Shown here piece by piece: positions 38,690-48,792 of a stretch of 64,000 bases of DNA (position 1 is the first letter of the stretch; every line of letters begins with the position of its first letter). Source of the stretch: Leptodactylus fallax (Eukaryota > Chordata > Amphibia > Anura > Leptodactylidae); NCBI GenBank assembly GCA_947044405.1, contig CAMRHE010000021.1, positions 5,440,501-5,504,500 on the forward strand, given 5' to 3'. Made by a program: the position numbers and the translations under genes. The notes under the pieces are model-generated. The model saw only the letters and a list, made by a program, of their open reading frames with translations, did not search any database and was not told the origin of the DNA.

Positions 38690-39800
38690 GTATATGTAGG
38701 TAGGTGTATGACTTCCCATATTTCTCTGCTGTAAATAAGCCCCATATACACATGGATTGGCTACATCATGTATGACACATCAGTAAAGTGTAATCTTCTA
38801 CTGTTATAAGCACTGAAAAAAGTGATGCAGTGCAGGTGGTCTGTGCAGAGCAAGATATTGGGGGTCAGTGGCTAGGTGCCTGGTACCAGTCTGTATATAC
38901 TGGTCAGTATATTTGTGGGTGCTGTTACTTTTCACTTCTAGAGCTGGAGCCTAAGTGAGACCAGCTGTTGTGTAATGGGGCTTCCCCCTGAGAGACAGAG
39001 CTGTCTCCTGCCCTGTGCTGACCTCTCTCCCGCCTGCCCTGCCTTCATGTGTCCCCATCCTGCTCATTCCTGCTGCCCCCTACCCTCCTTTAATCCAAGC
39101 ACCTATACCTTACCCGGTTATTTCATTGCCCATGCAGATAAATGGGATTGCTGCTGTCACTCGGGCTGATGCCCCATAGAAGAAAGAAGTTGTAGTTATT
39201 CATGGACATTACCATGACCCTCACATATGTGTGTGCAAATAATACAGGGGAGGGGGAGCAGTATACCGATAACTAATATACAACAGAGTAGTTCACGTCC
39301 ATCTGTGCGTATATATATCTACATGTAGCTATAGAAATATATACACACCCAGGTATAATAGTGTGTGCAGTGAAGGTATAGTTCTATGTATCAGTGCTAT
39401 CCATTAGAATAGAAATAGGTTATTTCAGCCTATGCTGCTCTGTAGTTATAACCCACTCAGCGCTAGGGAGGGTGACAGTAGGTCGGGATGTCCCCACTTT
39501 TGTTCTCTATGTAGTGGAACTTTCCCCTGATCCTGTGCCCACGTTTGCACACTGGTGCAGCCTCTGCCAGCCCCGGGTACACACTTACACCTGACCCCAG
39601 AGATGTGCACATTGTATCACAACGAACACACAGCTGCCCCCCTGTATACAAGCAATACGCAACGAATATGCCCATAGTTCGATGTGAAAAGCCTTCATTT
39701 AACGAATATAAACGGATTTCACTGGCCAGGAGCTGAATGCAACGAAAATACCTTAAGATTCTATTGTCCAGGTCGCTGAGAGAAAGAGACAGACTGCTAG
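38690..39800. other. Non-repetitive stretch upstream of the microsatellite cluster
   Basis: More GC-balanced than its neighbours. 38940-39180 and 39590-39780 are free of low complexity; the second carries repeated AACGAATA words (near 39661 and 39699). No coding frame is convincing. They might be regulatory, which only cross-species alignment could show. Confidence 0.3.
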
Positions 39801-39803
39801 AAG

Positions 39804-39804
<1 letters not shown>

Positions 39805-39850
<46 letters not shown>
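39805..39850. repeat. (GATA)n microsatellite
   Basis: About eleven units. Confidence 0.95.
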
Positions 39851-39851
<1 letters not shown>

Positions 39852-39887
39852 ACTATGTATAGAAAGAAGTATTAAAAAAAATGTATG

Positions 39888-39890
<3 letters not shown>

Positions 39891-39920
<30 letters not shown>
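39891..39920. repeat. (TA)n microsatellite
   Basis: Fifteen TA units. Confidence 0.9.
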
Positions 39921-39925
<5 letters not shown>

Positions 39926-39959
39926 GACAATTTGAAACATAAATATCAGAATATAAGTG

Positions 39960-39969
39960 ATATATATAT

Positions 39970-40034
<65 letters not shown>
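39960..40034. repeat. (GATA)n(TA)n compound microsatellite
   Basis: TA run, eight GATA units, then a second TA run ending in ACACACA. Confidence 0.95.
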
Positions 40035-40038
<4 letters not shown>

Positions 40039-40136
40039 TCAAACATATATGTATTATGTGAGAGGTGCATTAAATGTTTCTCTAACTACACGTATATATA
40101 CACACACAAACACACACACCTATATCAATACATTGT

Positions 40137-40137
<1 letters not shown>

Positions 40138-40165
<28 letters not shown>
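40138..40165. repeat. (TA)n microsatellite
   Basis: About 13 TA units. A CA-rich run lies just upstream at 40099-40119. Confidence 0.9.
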
Positions 40166-40168
<3 letters not shown>

Positions 40169-40371
40169 ATGCAGGTTGGGTAAATATTATTAATGTAAAG
40201 ATGATTATTATGCATGCTGCCAACTATTGCAAGACATGAAATACTTCACAACAATAATAGTAAATAATGAACAACCTCCAGTCTTACATGTGCAAAAAAA
40301 ATCACTTATGGACATTGGCAGAAAGCTACACAGAGGTGGGAATAATAGAGAATATTATAGTCAAGAATCAC

Positions 40372-40402
<31 letters not shown>

Positions 40403-40409
40403 CATACAC
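40372..40409. repeat. (TA)n microsatellite with TACA tail
   Basis: About 13 TA units, then CATACATACACAC. Confidence 0.9.
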
Positions 40410-40499
40410 ACTACTTATTAATTGAAATAGCTAATGCCACTTTCATGTACAATCATCATCAAGCATTAGAATATTGTGTAGTGAATTATATATTTATAA

Positions 40500-40502
40500 T
40501 AT

Positions 40503-40545
<43 letters not shown>

Positions 40546-40546
40546 T
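40500..40546. repeat. (TA)n(TG)n compound microsatellite
   Basis: About 12 TA units, then about 11 TG units. Confidence 0.9.
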
Positions 40547-40739
40547 TGGCTGACAGTAAATATATCTCTATATCGCTATATGTGTACACACACATAAACA
40601 TTGTAGTTAGATGTCTGGCATGGGCAGATGATGGTATAGCAGTGAGGGAGGTTTTCATCCTGAGCATATTCAATAATAGTAATAAATGTATATGTATATA
40701 TGTTTAGGTATAGTAAAATGTGAGCATACATCTCTGGGG

Positions 40740-42339
40740 ATCCCCAAGGCAAGGGGACAGGTAGGTGTGGGGGGTATCTCTCTCTTACCTGAGCAGTGTA
40801 GCCCCCCTGAAGACTCCTGCCCGGAGACTCCTGCCCTCCATGTGGGTGACAGTAGCAGGGGCCTCCCCTTCCTTTCTATTTGTAACATGTACCATGGTAG
40901 AGAGTGTAAACATTGGTGCTGTACAGCCCGAGCACACTGCCTGCCATCCATCCCCGAGTGCTGCGCGGAGTGCAGGTGGCTGACTGCTGTCCTGGGAGGA
41001 GGGGGGGCAGCCCCTGATTATTTGTGTCCGACCACACAAAATACCTCAGGGTCAGTTTTCTGACCTACACCCCCCCCCCGTCCCTCCCTACCACCCCCCT
41101 CACAGATGCCCTATGATCCCCTGTGATCTCTGCAGTGATGCCACAACTTGATCCCAACTTTTCCGTGCACTTGGGTGTCCCCCTGTCAGCTGTAGCAGCA
41201 GCACTCCTCCTCACACATGTAGCAGCCACCGGCTCCATACACTGTCTACTACTACACCTATGAGGAGACCCTGAGCCCCGCATCCTTCCCTCATAGCCCT
41301 GACATGTAGGGGTGCTATTTCTCCCTCCTCCCCATCACCCTGCACCGTCATGATGCATATAATGCTGGAGAGCTGAGCCTCAGTCCAGGACAAACTTTTC
41401 TTCTTACTGCTGTTGCTCCCACCGCAGCTACGGTGCCCCCTCCCCCCGTGTCACTGCCCTGTCACCTGTGCTGCCCCTCGCACACCTGTGCCCCTGTCTC
41501 CTGCGGCCACTTTCACTGTCCCAATGCCTCTCCTCTCCCTCCTGGTCCCTGCCCATTACTTTCCCTCTTCCCCAGCAGCAGTAGTAGTAGTAGTGCCCCT
41601 CCATCCTTGCCCAGTTAGTATCCTGTAGCCTGTCACTATCCCAACACCTCGCTTACCCCCCCCAGTCCCTCCCCATTCCTTCACTTTGCCACCTGAGTAC
41701 TGCTCTATGATGTGCCCCCTCCCTGACAGCTATCCTGTCACCTGTGCCCCCTGCACCCTTGTCCCGACACTGTACTTACTTCCTGTGCATAAAGCTGCCC
41801 CTCCTAGAGTCATTATTTTGCCCCTTTGCTAATTCATTCTTGCACACGACTTCTCCCCCAGCACAGTCCCTGCCCAAGATCTTGTGCCCCTCAGTCAGCT
41901 GTGCCCCCTGGCCCATATCCAGCTCCACTGTCCCAACATCCCACAACTCCCCAGCCCCCCTTAGTGTGACTCTTTCTCTGCTCCCCTGCCCCATTACCTA
42001 AGCCTCATCCTCTGCCCACTATCCTGTTACCTGTGCCCATCACCCACCTGTGCCCCCAGTCCGCTATCCCCTGTCATCACTGTCCCAGGTCTTCACTCCC
42101 CCCCCCCCCCGTGTCATTCCTCTACCCCCCAAAGTCATTCCTGAAGACTTCTTCCCCCCAGTGTCATGACTTGCCCCCTGTGTCTCCCCTTGCCCCCTCT
42201 TGTCCTTCACCCCTGAGCCCCCTGTTGTCCCTCACTCCCCCCAGCCCCAGCCCCTCTCCTCTCCTCCCCTGTCCCTCTCTCTCCCCCCTCTCCTCTCCTC
42301 TCCCCTCTGAATCTCATTGATCCAGGCGCTGGTAATTAG
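40740..42339. other. C-rich, strand-skewed tract upstream of the putative promoter
   Basis: From about 40.74 kb GC content rises. At 41400-42310 the + strand is overwhelmingly C and T, with CCCC runs throughout, a run of 12 C near 42098-42109 and few G. Such polypyrimidine DNA can form triplex or, on the minus strand, G-rich structures. The proline/serine-rich open frames here follow from composition and I do not call them genes. Part may be the proximal promoter region. Confidence 0.6.
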
Positions 42340-42700
42340 CCCTTCCCGTCGTGCCTGTGTAATGAAGCACATGCGCACTGAATTAATCAGCCATTTTTTG
42401 CAGGAAACTAATTAGCAGAATAAAGATCCAAAGAGTTTTTTTTTTCGCTCGGCGACCATCAGATGTGAGCGCGGCTCCTGGTGTCCGGAGCTTCTCCCCC
42501 CCGGCTCCAGCCCACAGCCCTGCACCCTGCACCGCTCCGGGGCTCAGCCCGAGCGGCTTCATGGGACCCCGGGAAGAGCCGGATCGGACTAATCCAAAGA
42601 AGAAGAAGAGCCGAGCCGAACCGTGCAGCGCCGCCGGTGCGCACCCAGGACCAGAGCCCGCTGCCTCAGCTCCAGTAAGTGACAACTTCTGCCCCTGCCC
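42340..42700 (+). promoter_or_regulatory. CpG-rich segment: putative promoter and first exon
   Basis: The only dense CpG cluster in the second half of the window (for example CGCTCGGCGACC, GAGCGCGGC, CGCCGCCGGTGCGC). Just upstream are GCACATGCGCAC (NRF1-like half site), AATTAATC and TAATTAG (42409-42415, homeodomain core), then a T-run at 42437-42446. A strong donor closes the segment at 42675. CpG island, homeodomain motifs and donor together suggest a + strand start site at about 42.4 kb. The transcript start itself cannot be placed. Confidence 0.6.
42561..42674 (+). CDS. Candidate first coding exon, protein unrecognised
   Basis: The ATG at 42561 begins MGPREEPDRT and is followed by a basic run KKKKSR near residues 13-18, then a proline/alanine-rich part ending AASAP. 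Exactly 38 codons reach the donor GTAAGT at 42675-42680 in phase 0. A basic cluster at the N-terminus would suit a nuclear protein. The open frame also extends upstream of the ATG without a stop to 42465, so a longer product from an upstream exon is possible. Equally, the whole segment could be 5' UTR, since other frames are also open through GC-rich sequence. I know no family with this N-terminus, so no gene is named. The rest of the gene would lie beyond this window or in exons I cannot see. Confidence 0.35.
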
Positions 42701-45700
42701 CCCTCCTTCTGCTGCTGCCAGGGGACCCCCGGGCACCTCCACCACCAACACAGCACTGACCTGAGCTCCAGTGTCCGGGGCAAGAGCCCAGTGCACAATG
42801 CCCTGTCCTGTGTACACTTCTCGTCCATGTACATGTGCACTCAGCAGCAGCAGGCTGGATGCCTGTCACAGTGTACACTGTGCGCTCCACACTACAGCAC
42901 TGGCTCCTCTGTCATTGTGCCTGCCAGCCCTGCTCTCTACTCATACATATACACATGGATACATGCACTCTTATATTATTACTGCTCTGCTCCCCTGCTC
43001 TACACATGTCTACATACATACTGTGTACAATATTATACTGTATACTGCTGTGCCATACATACCTACAGACAAGATGCTATATTTTAACCTGTAGTCTCCT
43101 ATAGATGATGTGTATAATGGGCACATCACACAGGCACTACTACTGTGTCATTTCTCCCTGAATTGCTATAGTGTATGCACATCACTTATATACATTTCTC
43201 ATGACTGTCTGATCTGGTATAGTATGTGAATGTCATATATACACTGTTATTTTTAAGGATCTGCTATAGCGATGTGGGGCACATCACTTACACACTATTA
43301 CCCTTTACAGTACATTTTGCCGCTGCTGTCCCTGGATCATATTGTGGAATTGACACAATGGAGCAATATTTATGAATAACTTTTTTGGCCGTTTTTTTCC
43401 TTTCTCTTGGAATTGTGCATTCGGGATCACAGAGTGTGGAGTCTGATGCAGTGTGTGCTCAGTCTATAGTCAGTATTGTATCTGATAGGTAACGCCACAT
43501 TATCCTCCTGCCACTTGTGTCCCCTCTTAGGATGCGACACAATGTAGCAATATTTATAAATGACTTGTATGTCTTTATGTCTGAGGATTGTACACTGACA
43601 GTAGTGACTGGATGTCACCTTGTGTACTGTTAGATGGATAAGAGGATTCATGTCCTATGTTACATACAACCACCCCAGGATCACTGTAGGAGCCTATGTG
43701 TGATGCATATAGTGTAGGTGGTCGTTCCTTTTGTCATTCTAGGAGACCCATCTAGTTGTGTTATATTGAATTCTTCTCTATTTTATTTTCCCAGGATATA
43801 ACTTTTTATTTCCTTGTTCTCGGTGCATTGTAAAATGTATTGCTGGCTGTTGGGAAAAACACAATGTAGAGATGATTTCCATAATCAATAAGTGTTTGTA
43901 GGAAATCCTTTTCCTTCATTTCCTGTACTTTTCAGATGTGTGGACTGGGCAGTCATCTTCCTTCTTTAGGCGTTGGGATTCATATGGTGCTTATGTCTCT
44001 TTACGGACGTCAGACTGTGAACATGGATTGCTGTGTGGTTGGAATATGGGGGATATTATATGATAGTGTGCGCTCCCACCCGGAAAGTATGTGCATATTT
44101 ATTCTTCGTACAGTCTTTCAATTGTAATATATACATGTATATACCCACATATGCACATATAGATATGTATATTTATGTGTATCATTTTTTTATGTTGTCG
44201 ATGCAGAAGACGGTGTAATTGGGACTTTTGGGCTATACAAAGTGTCATTAGTAATTTCTTTTTGGCATCCCCTAGTGTTGAGGTCACCTTTACATGCTGC
44301 TGGTGTCAGAGCTTGACCTGTCCCTTCCATCAATACATCCTCAGAAATGGTTTGTTACTATGCTTCTGTTAAAGGATGTGGGATGTGGACATTGACCAGC
44401 TGGATAATTTTTTATTTTTTTTGTCTTGGAGGTGAAAGGTAGTGTTGCTGAACATCGTAGGTCCCTCAGATGGGTCAGTGAGACCCAATCCCTCCCACCA
44501 TCAGGACCATCTTGGTTCAATCTGTCAGTACAACATTGTATGTTGCTTGACTTAGTACGTTCCGATACTTTTCTATGTGCCTTTGATTGTCACATCCAGA
44601 TGTTCTGAATATTTAATTTTTTTTAAATACATTTGCATTTTCAGTTTTTGATTATGTTGATTTATTTTGAATTTAGTTGAATTTATTTTTTCATGCTGTA
44701 TGTTTAGATTTTTTGGGATATGCTTTCATTTGTTTATATTGTATTTAAGCTGTAAAGATAGCTCTAAGCTTCATTTATTGTGGTTAGTCTGTATCTGTAG
44801 CTAGGCCTGTCAGCCTGTCAGCAAGCATTCAATATCTTCTTTTTATTTTAATGTCATTTTTTTTTTTTTTTTTTTGTATTTTATTTTTCTTTGCCCCTTC
44901 ATTCTATGGAAAGGTTGCCAAGGCTTGGTGATTGCTTCCTAGGGTCACATCAAGTTCGAAACCGTGAAGAAAGGTGCAGGGAATCCTGCAATGATAGAGA
45001 ATCTGCCCAACAAAACGGGGTCAGCTCGTATGCTAAGAGGCGACATTAACAAAAAGAGAAAAGAATACCAACTGCTTTGGTTTAGTTTTGGTTTTTAATC
45101 TTTCTGGCCCCTTCCTCCCTCCAGTTTTTTTTCTCTTCTTTTCTCTTTCTCCATTTTTCACTGTGTCCCTGTCTCTTGTGTTACAGATTGCGACCTGCCT
45201 GTGAAGTATTTGCTCTAAAGCTTAGCTAAAAACAAAACCAGCAAAAACCCTATTGAATTCAGGCAAATAAGGTTAGGTCTGCAGATCATATTACAAAGCA
45301 GTTTTGAATATACTGCCCATCGCACCAGACCAGTTATTCCTGTTGCTACAACTTGGAAGGAAAAAAAAAGACATTTAAATCGTAATTTGTTAGTACAAGA
45401 AATGGAAAGTATTTTAAGCTCTTTTTCTGCCTGATAATTCAACATGAGCCCAACCCTTTTTCTTTATAATTTTTTCCTCTGGTTTCATAGCTTTTCAGGT
45501 ATGTGCCATAATGAATATGAAATTAATTGTAGAAAGGATTTCTCTTATTTTTGCAATTTTTTTCTTTTGTCATATTCTTGTATTAATATCAGCTTTGTCT
45601 TTCTGTATATTGGAAGGAAGTTGGCTATGATACTGTGGTTTTGCAGTTACACAATGTGTTATCATGTTTGTAATCGCTAAATCATTGTCGTGGTTATGAA

Positions 45701-46039
45701 TTTTCAGTTGTGGGGTATTGCACAGTGTCAGATGCATGTGCTTGATAAGTTCCCGCTACCAATCCCCTGTTGCTCAACCACTTGGGTATTTAATGCCCCA
45801 ATCATGGCATGGCTGTGATTTGATATAATGGACTTGTGGGTTTGCCGTCATTTATCTGTGGACGCAGTTAAGGCCTGGTATCAGTGTTGTTGCAGTCTGA
45901 CCACCATTTATATTACGTTTGGCTTTGTTTTGTTTTGTTTTTTTCGAGGAACCTTTCTCTACTGTTTTGTGGAGTTTTGGGGTCTTGTGATGTTTTATTA
46001 ATGCACCTTATTTCCCACTGAGATGTACGGTTGCCTAAG
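42681..46039 (+). other. Putative intron 1, first part
   Basis: No second exon is recognisable. The sequence is T-rich with many poly-T runs. 44910-45060 (GGTTGCCAAGGCTTGG to AGAAAAGAATACC) is a non-repetitive purine-rich block of unknown role. I see no transposon here. Confidence 0.4.
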
Positions 46040-46335
46040 ACGTGGACGTCCCTAATATTGAACGCGGTGATAATTTGAATATTTTTAAATGTCAGTGGGC
46101 CGACATTGGCTCTCTTCACCCATCTTTCTCTTCTGTTTTCAAATTATTATGTAACAGAATCCAAAGCTGCATTAAAAATTCAGAATTACAGGCTGATTGT
46201 AATGCTGCCTCATTAGAAGCTCTGTCTGGCCCAGTATTAAGTCAAACACAAAGCAAGGGCTTTTAGATTTTAAACACCAATAAATATTAAGTATCTGAAC
46301 ATGAAAACTTGCCATTGCTGAGGCTTTTGATTCAT
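46040..46335. promoter_or_regulatory. Candidate conserved non-coding element
   Basis: About 300 bp without repeats, bounded by T-rich low complexity on both sides. Text such as GTAACAGAATCCAAAGC, TTACAGGCTGATTGTAATGC and CAATAAATATTAAG has the unbroken AT-balanced look of vertebrate enhancers. It is open in one frame at 46042-46266, but I see no domain or flanking splice pair. Only alignment to other vertebrates could confirm it. Confidence 0.35.
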
Positions 46336-46914
46336 GTCCTTTTTTTTTTTTAAAGAAATAAAAAAATATATATATATAATATTTATGTGGGTGTGTTTAT
46401 TTATTTATTTATTTATTTTTATTTGCATGACAGTCTCTTCCAAGATCATGTTCGTGTTAAAATTCTAGGGTATAGTGGGATCGTATAGCAGGTGTATCTG
46501 GATGTTCACTTTCCATGGCTTGTGGTTAAGTATTTTGGTTTTTGTTGTTACTATTTTTGACAGATTTTAGGGTATTTTTTTCTATTCGGCCTTTCAGAGG
46601 CCACTTGTCAATCCCCCCCCCCCTACACACACACTTTCCTTTAGTTCCTCATTTTATTTCGGAAAGAAAAAGAGGAGCGAGAGAGAGGAAAACATTGTGT
46701 AATGAATGTTCAATTCATTTGCAAATCCCGACTCTGATAGTCTCATGCTGAGAGAACCGAAAGTGGAGCCCCCCTCCTCTTTACCATATTGGGTCTGTAA
46801 ATTGTTTTGCGATTTTTGAAACCTGTTATGTCCACTTTAATTTGTCATGCATGTAAGTTTTTTTTTTTTTATTTAGCAGCTGTTTTTTTCATTTTTTGTT
46901 TCTTGTCTACAATA
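46336..46914. other. T-rich low-complexity intron sequence
   Basis: Includes A-run/TA at about 46360-46383, (TTTA)n near 46396-46420 and a C-run at 46612-46623. No gene seen. Confidence 0.5.
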
Positions 46915-47190
46915 AATCTGTTCCAAATTGTGTGGCCTAAGCGCACAATATGACAATGCTTCTGTAAGCAGATTAAAACATCCAGGAGCTGGGGGTCCAG
47001 ACCATCATTTTTTTTTCCTTTTTTTCATCCTCTCTGATTCCAGTAGCCAGCAATGGCTTAAAGTGCTTCTGTGTGTTGACACTTTGGCTCGCTGAGAAAC
47101 CCTAGGGTAACCTCTTCGTGCCCCTCTGCTGCTGGCCTTTTGTTCAAAGAGAACTGAGCTAAGGTGCTTTTCAGTGTGACTGCAGGGAAT
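46915..47190. promoter_or_regulatory. Candidate conserved non-coding element
   Basis: Non-repetitive block with GTGTGGCCTAAGCGCAC, CAGATTAAAACATCCAG and CTTTTGTTCAAAGAG (a TCF/LEF- or HNF4-like word) between poly-T runs. No coding frame. Low confidence without alignment. Confidence 0.3.
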
Positions 47191-47921
47191 CAGGAGATGT
47201 ATGTGTGCTCCTTGGTTTTAGAAATCCATCTGAGTTTATTTAATGTGAAGTGAATACATATTTATATATTGTTGTTTTTATTCCTTTTAATGTATATTTT
47301 AATTATTTTGGTTTTTGCATGTGTAGTATGCAATGGCATGGTTTAATGGAATTTTTTGTTTTGGTCTGTGAAATACTCCAAACCCTCCTACTCCACCATC
47401 CTCTGCCTATTCATCCTTTGGCTCAGGGTGGTGGACGATGAGCACATAACTGTAGTGTCTAATGTTGACTTTTTATACAAAAAACTAAATAAAAAAAAAT
47501 ATATATGTATGTATATTTATATAAGCACCAGGTGCTAGAACACTGTCCTGGCAGCATCCACAAGGCTCTGAGAGGGAGTATTTTTTTAGACTCCCCAAGG
47601 GAGCTGTAATTTTTCCCCATCATATCCTATATCTAATACATGAGAAAACGGCGATGCGTGGAATATTTGTTTATCTTTTGTTCTCTGGCCTGTTATGTCC
47701 CCAGCTGTATTTTTTTTTAACATAGGCTGTCTTCAACGCACCTTTTTTTTTTTTTTTTTTTTTAAATAAGCTCTTTTCCCTTCGTCTTCCATGTCTAAAC
47801 AGAAACAGGTACTAGGCTGGTTTCTCAGTACCAGTCCCCTTTCATAAATCATTATTATTTGATCTCTTTTTATATCCTATATGTCCTGTCTGCTACACTT
47901 CGTAACTAAGTCTATAAAATA
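47191..47921. other. Non-coding stretch
   Basis: T-rich, with a run of 20 T near 47743-47763. Nothing else seen. Confidence 0.4.
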
Positions 47922-47967
47922 AATATATATGTGTGTGTGTTATAATTTTTTGTGTGTATGTATGTAT

Positions 47968-48000
<33 letters not shown>
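47922..48000. repeat. Compound (TA)(TG) microsatellites
   Basis: Short TA and TG runs, then about 17 TA units at 47970-47999. Confidence 0.9.
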
Positions 48001-48002
<2 letters not shown>

Positions 48003-48338
48003 GAAGAATGGCATTGTTTTTTAAATTTTTTTTTTTTTTTTTTTGCTAATATGCATTTATGGTTTATGTAGAGTTATCTGAGCAAGCAGAGGTGTAGATT
48101 TATGCTTTGCTTGTATGTTACTGTAAAGCCTGAGGGTTACTTTAGGGGTTGATTTTGATGGTGTTGGTGCTGGGTGTACCTTGCATCCTGGTGACTAAAC
48201 CCTCAACCAATCTCAGAATTATATTTCTTTTTTGCCTCCCCTTCCCTTCAATCCCGCCTTCCTCATCTCAGAATATCCAGTTAGAAAAGCGGAGCATTGG
48301 TTTCCACAGCAACAGAACCTGAGTGACATTCATCAAGA

Positions 48339-48374
48339 GATATATATATATATATCTATATATATATATATATT
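48339..48374. repeat. (TA)n microsatellite
   Basis: About 17 TA units with one TC interruption. Confidence 0.9.
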
Positions 48375-48760
48375 TAATCGGGGTATTGTTATGCATAAAA
48401 AGCGTGCCATTACTTGCTCTATACACTTCTACCTGTCTGCAATTAAATCCCTTTACCTGGGCTTATATCAGTCATATATTCAACTTAACAAAAATGCTTT
48501 TATATCAGTTACACTTTTGTAGCAGGATTATGGGCATCATTTCCGTAAACCTTGCAAGACTACAATTCCAGCACGCAAGTAAACCTAGCCTTATCCGTGT
48601 CTGCTCATTTTGTAAGGGTAAATCTACTTCCTTTTCAGAAGGTCATATCAAATTATACCAGTATGATGGTTTTTTTTGTACACAGTTTTAATAAAAGAAT
48701 ATTCTGCACTGGATATAATTAAATAATTTAAATTTTATCTATCTCTTCTATCTTGTGTAT

Positions 48761-48792
48761 AAGTCATCTAGAAATGTTTTTCTAGATGACTT
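48761..48792. repeat. Perfect 14-bp hairpin
   Basis: AAGTCATCTAGAAA (48761-48774) pairs perfectly with TTTCTAGATGACTT (48779-48792) across the loop TGTT. It lies in otherwise unstructured intron DNA. The stem is shorter than a typical microRNA precursor. Confidence 0.65.

Noticed and set aside
40740..41063. A 125-codon + strand frame near the GC rise
   Set aside because: Overlapping frames on both strands are equally open, there is no domain, and it lies upstream of the better promoter candidate. It might be part of an untranslated exon, but nothing supports that.
41413..42320. Proline- and serine-rich open frames in the C-rich tract
   Set aside because: They follow directly from CCC/TCC/CTC repetition and occur in several frames at once.
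42383..42817. A 144-codon minus-strand open frame over the CpG-rich segment
   Set aside because: GC-rich DNA lacks stop codons by composition. The + strand carries the donor site and ATG, and the minus frame has no domain.
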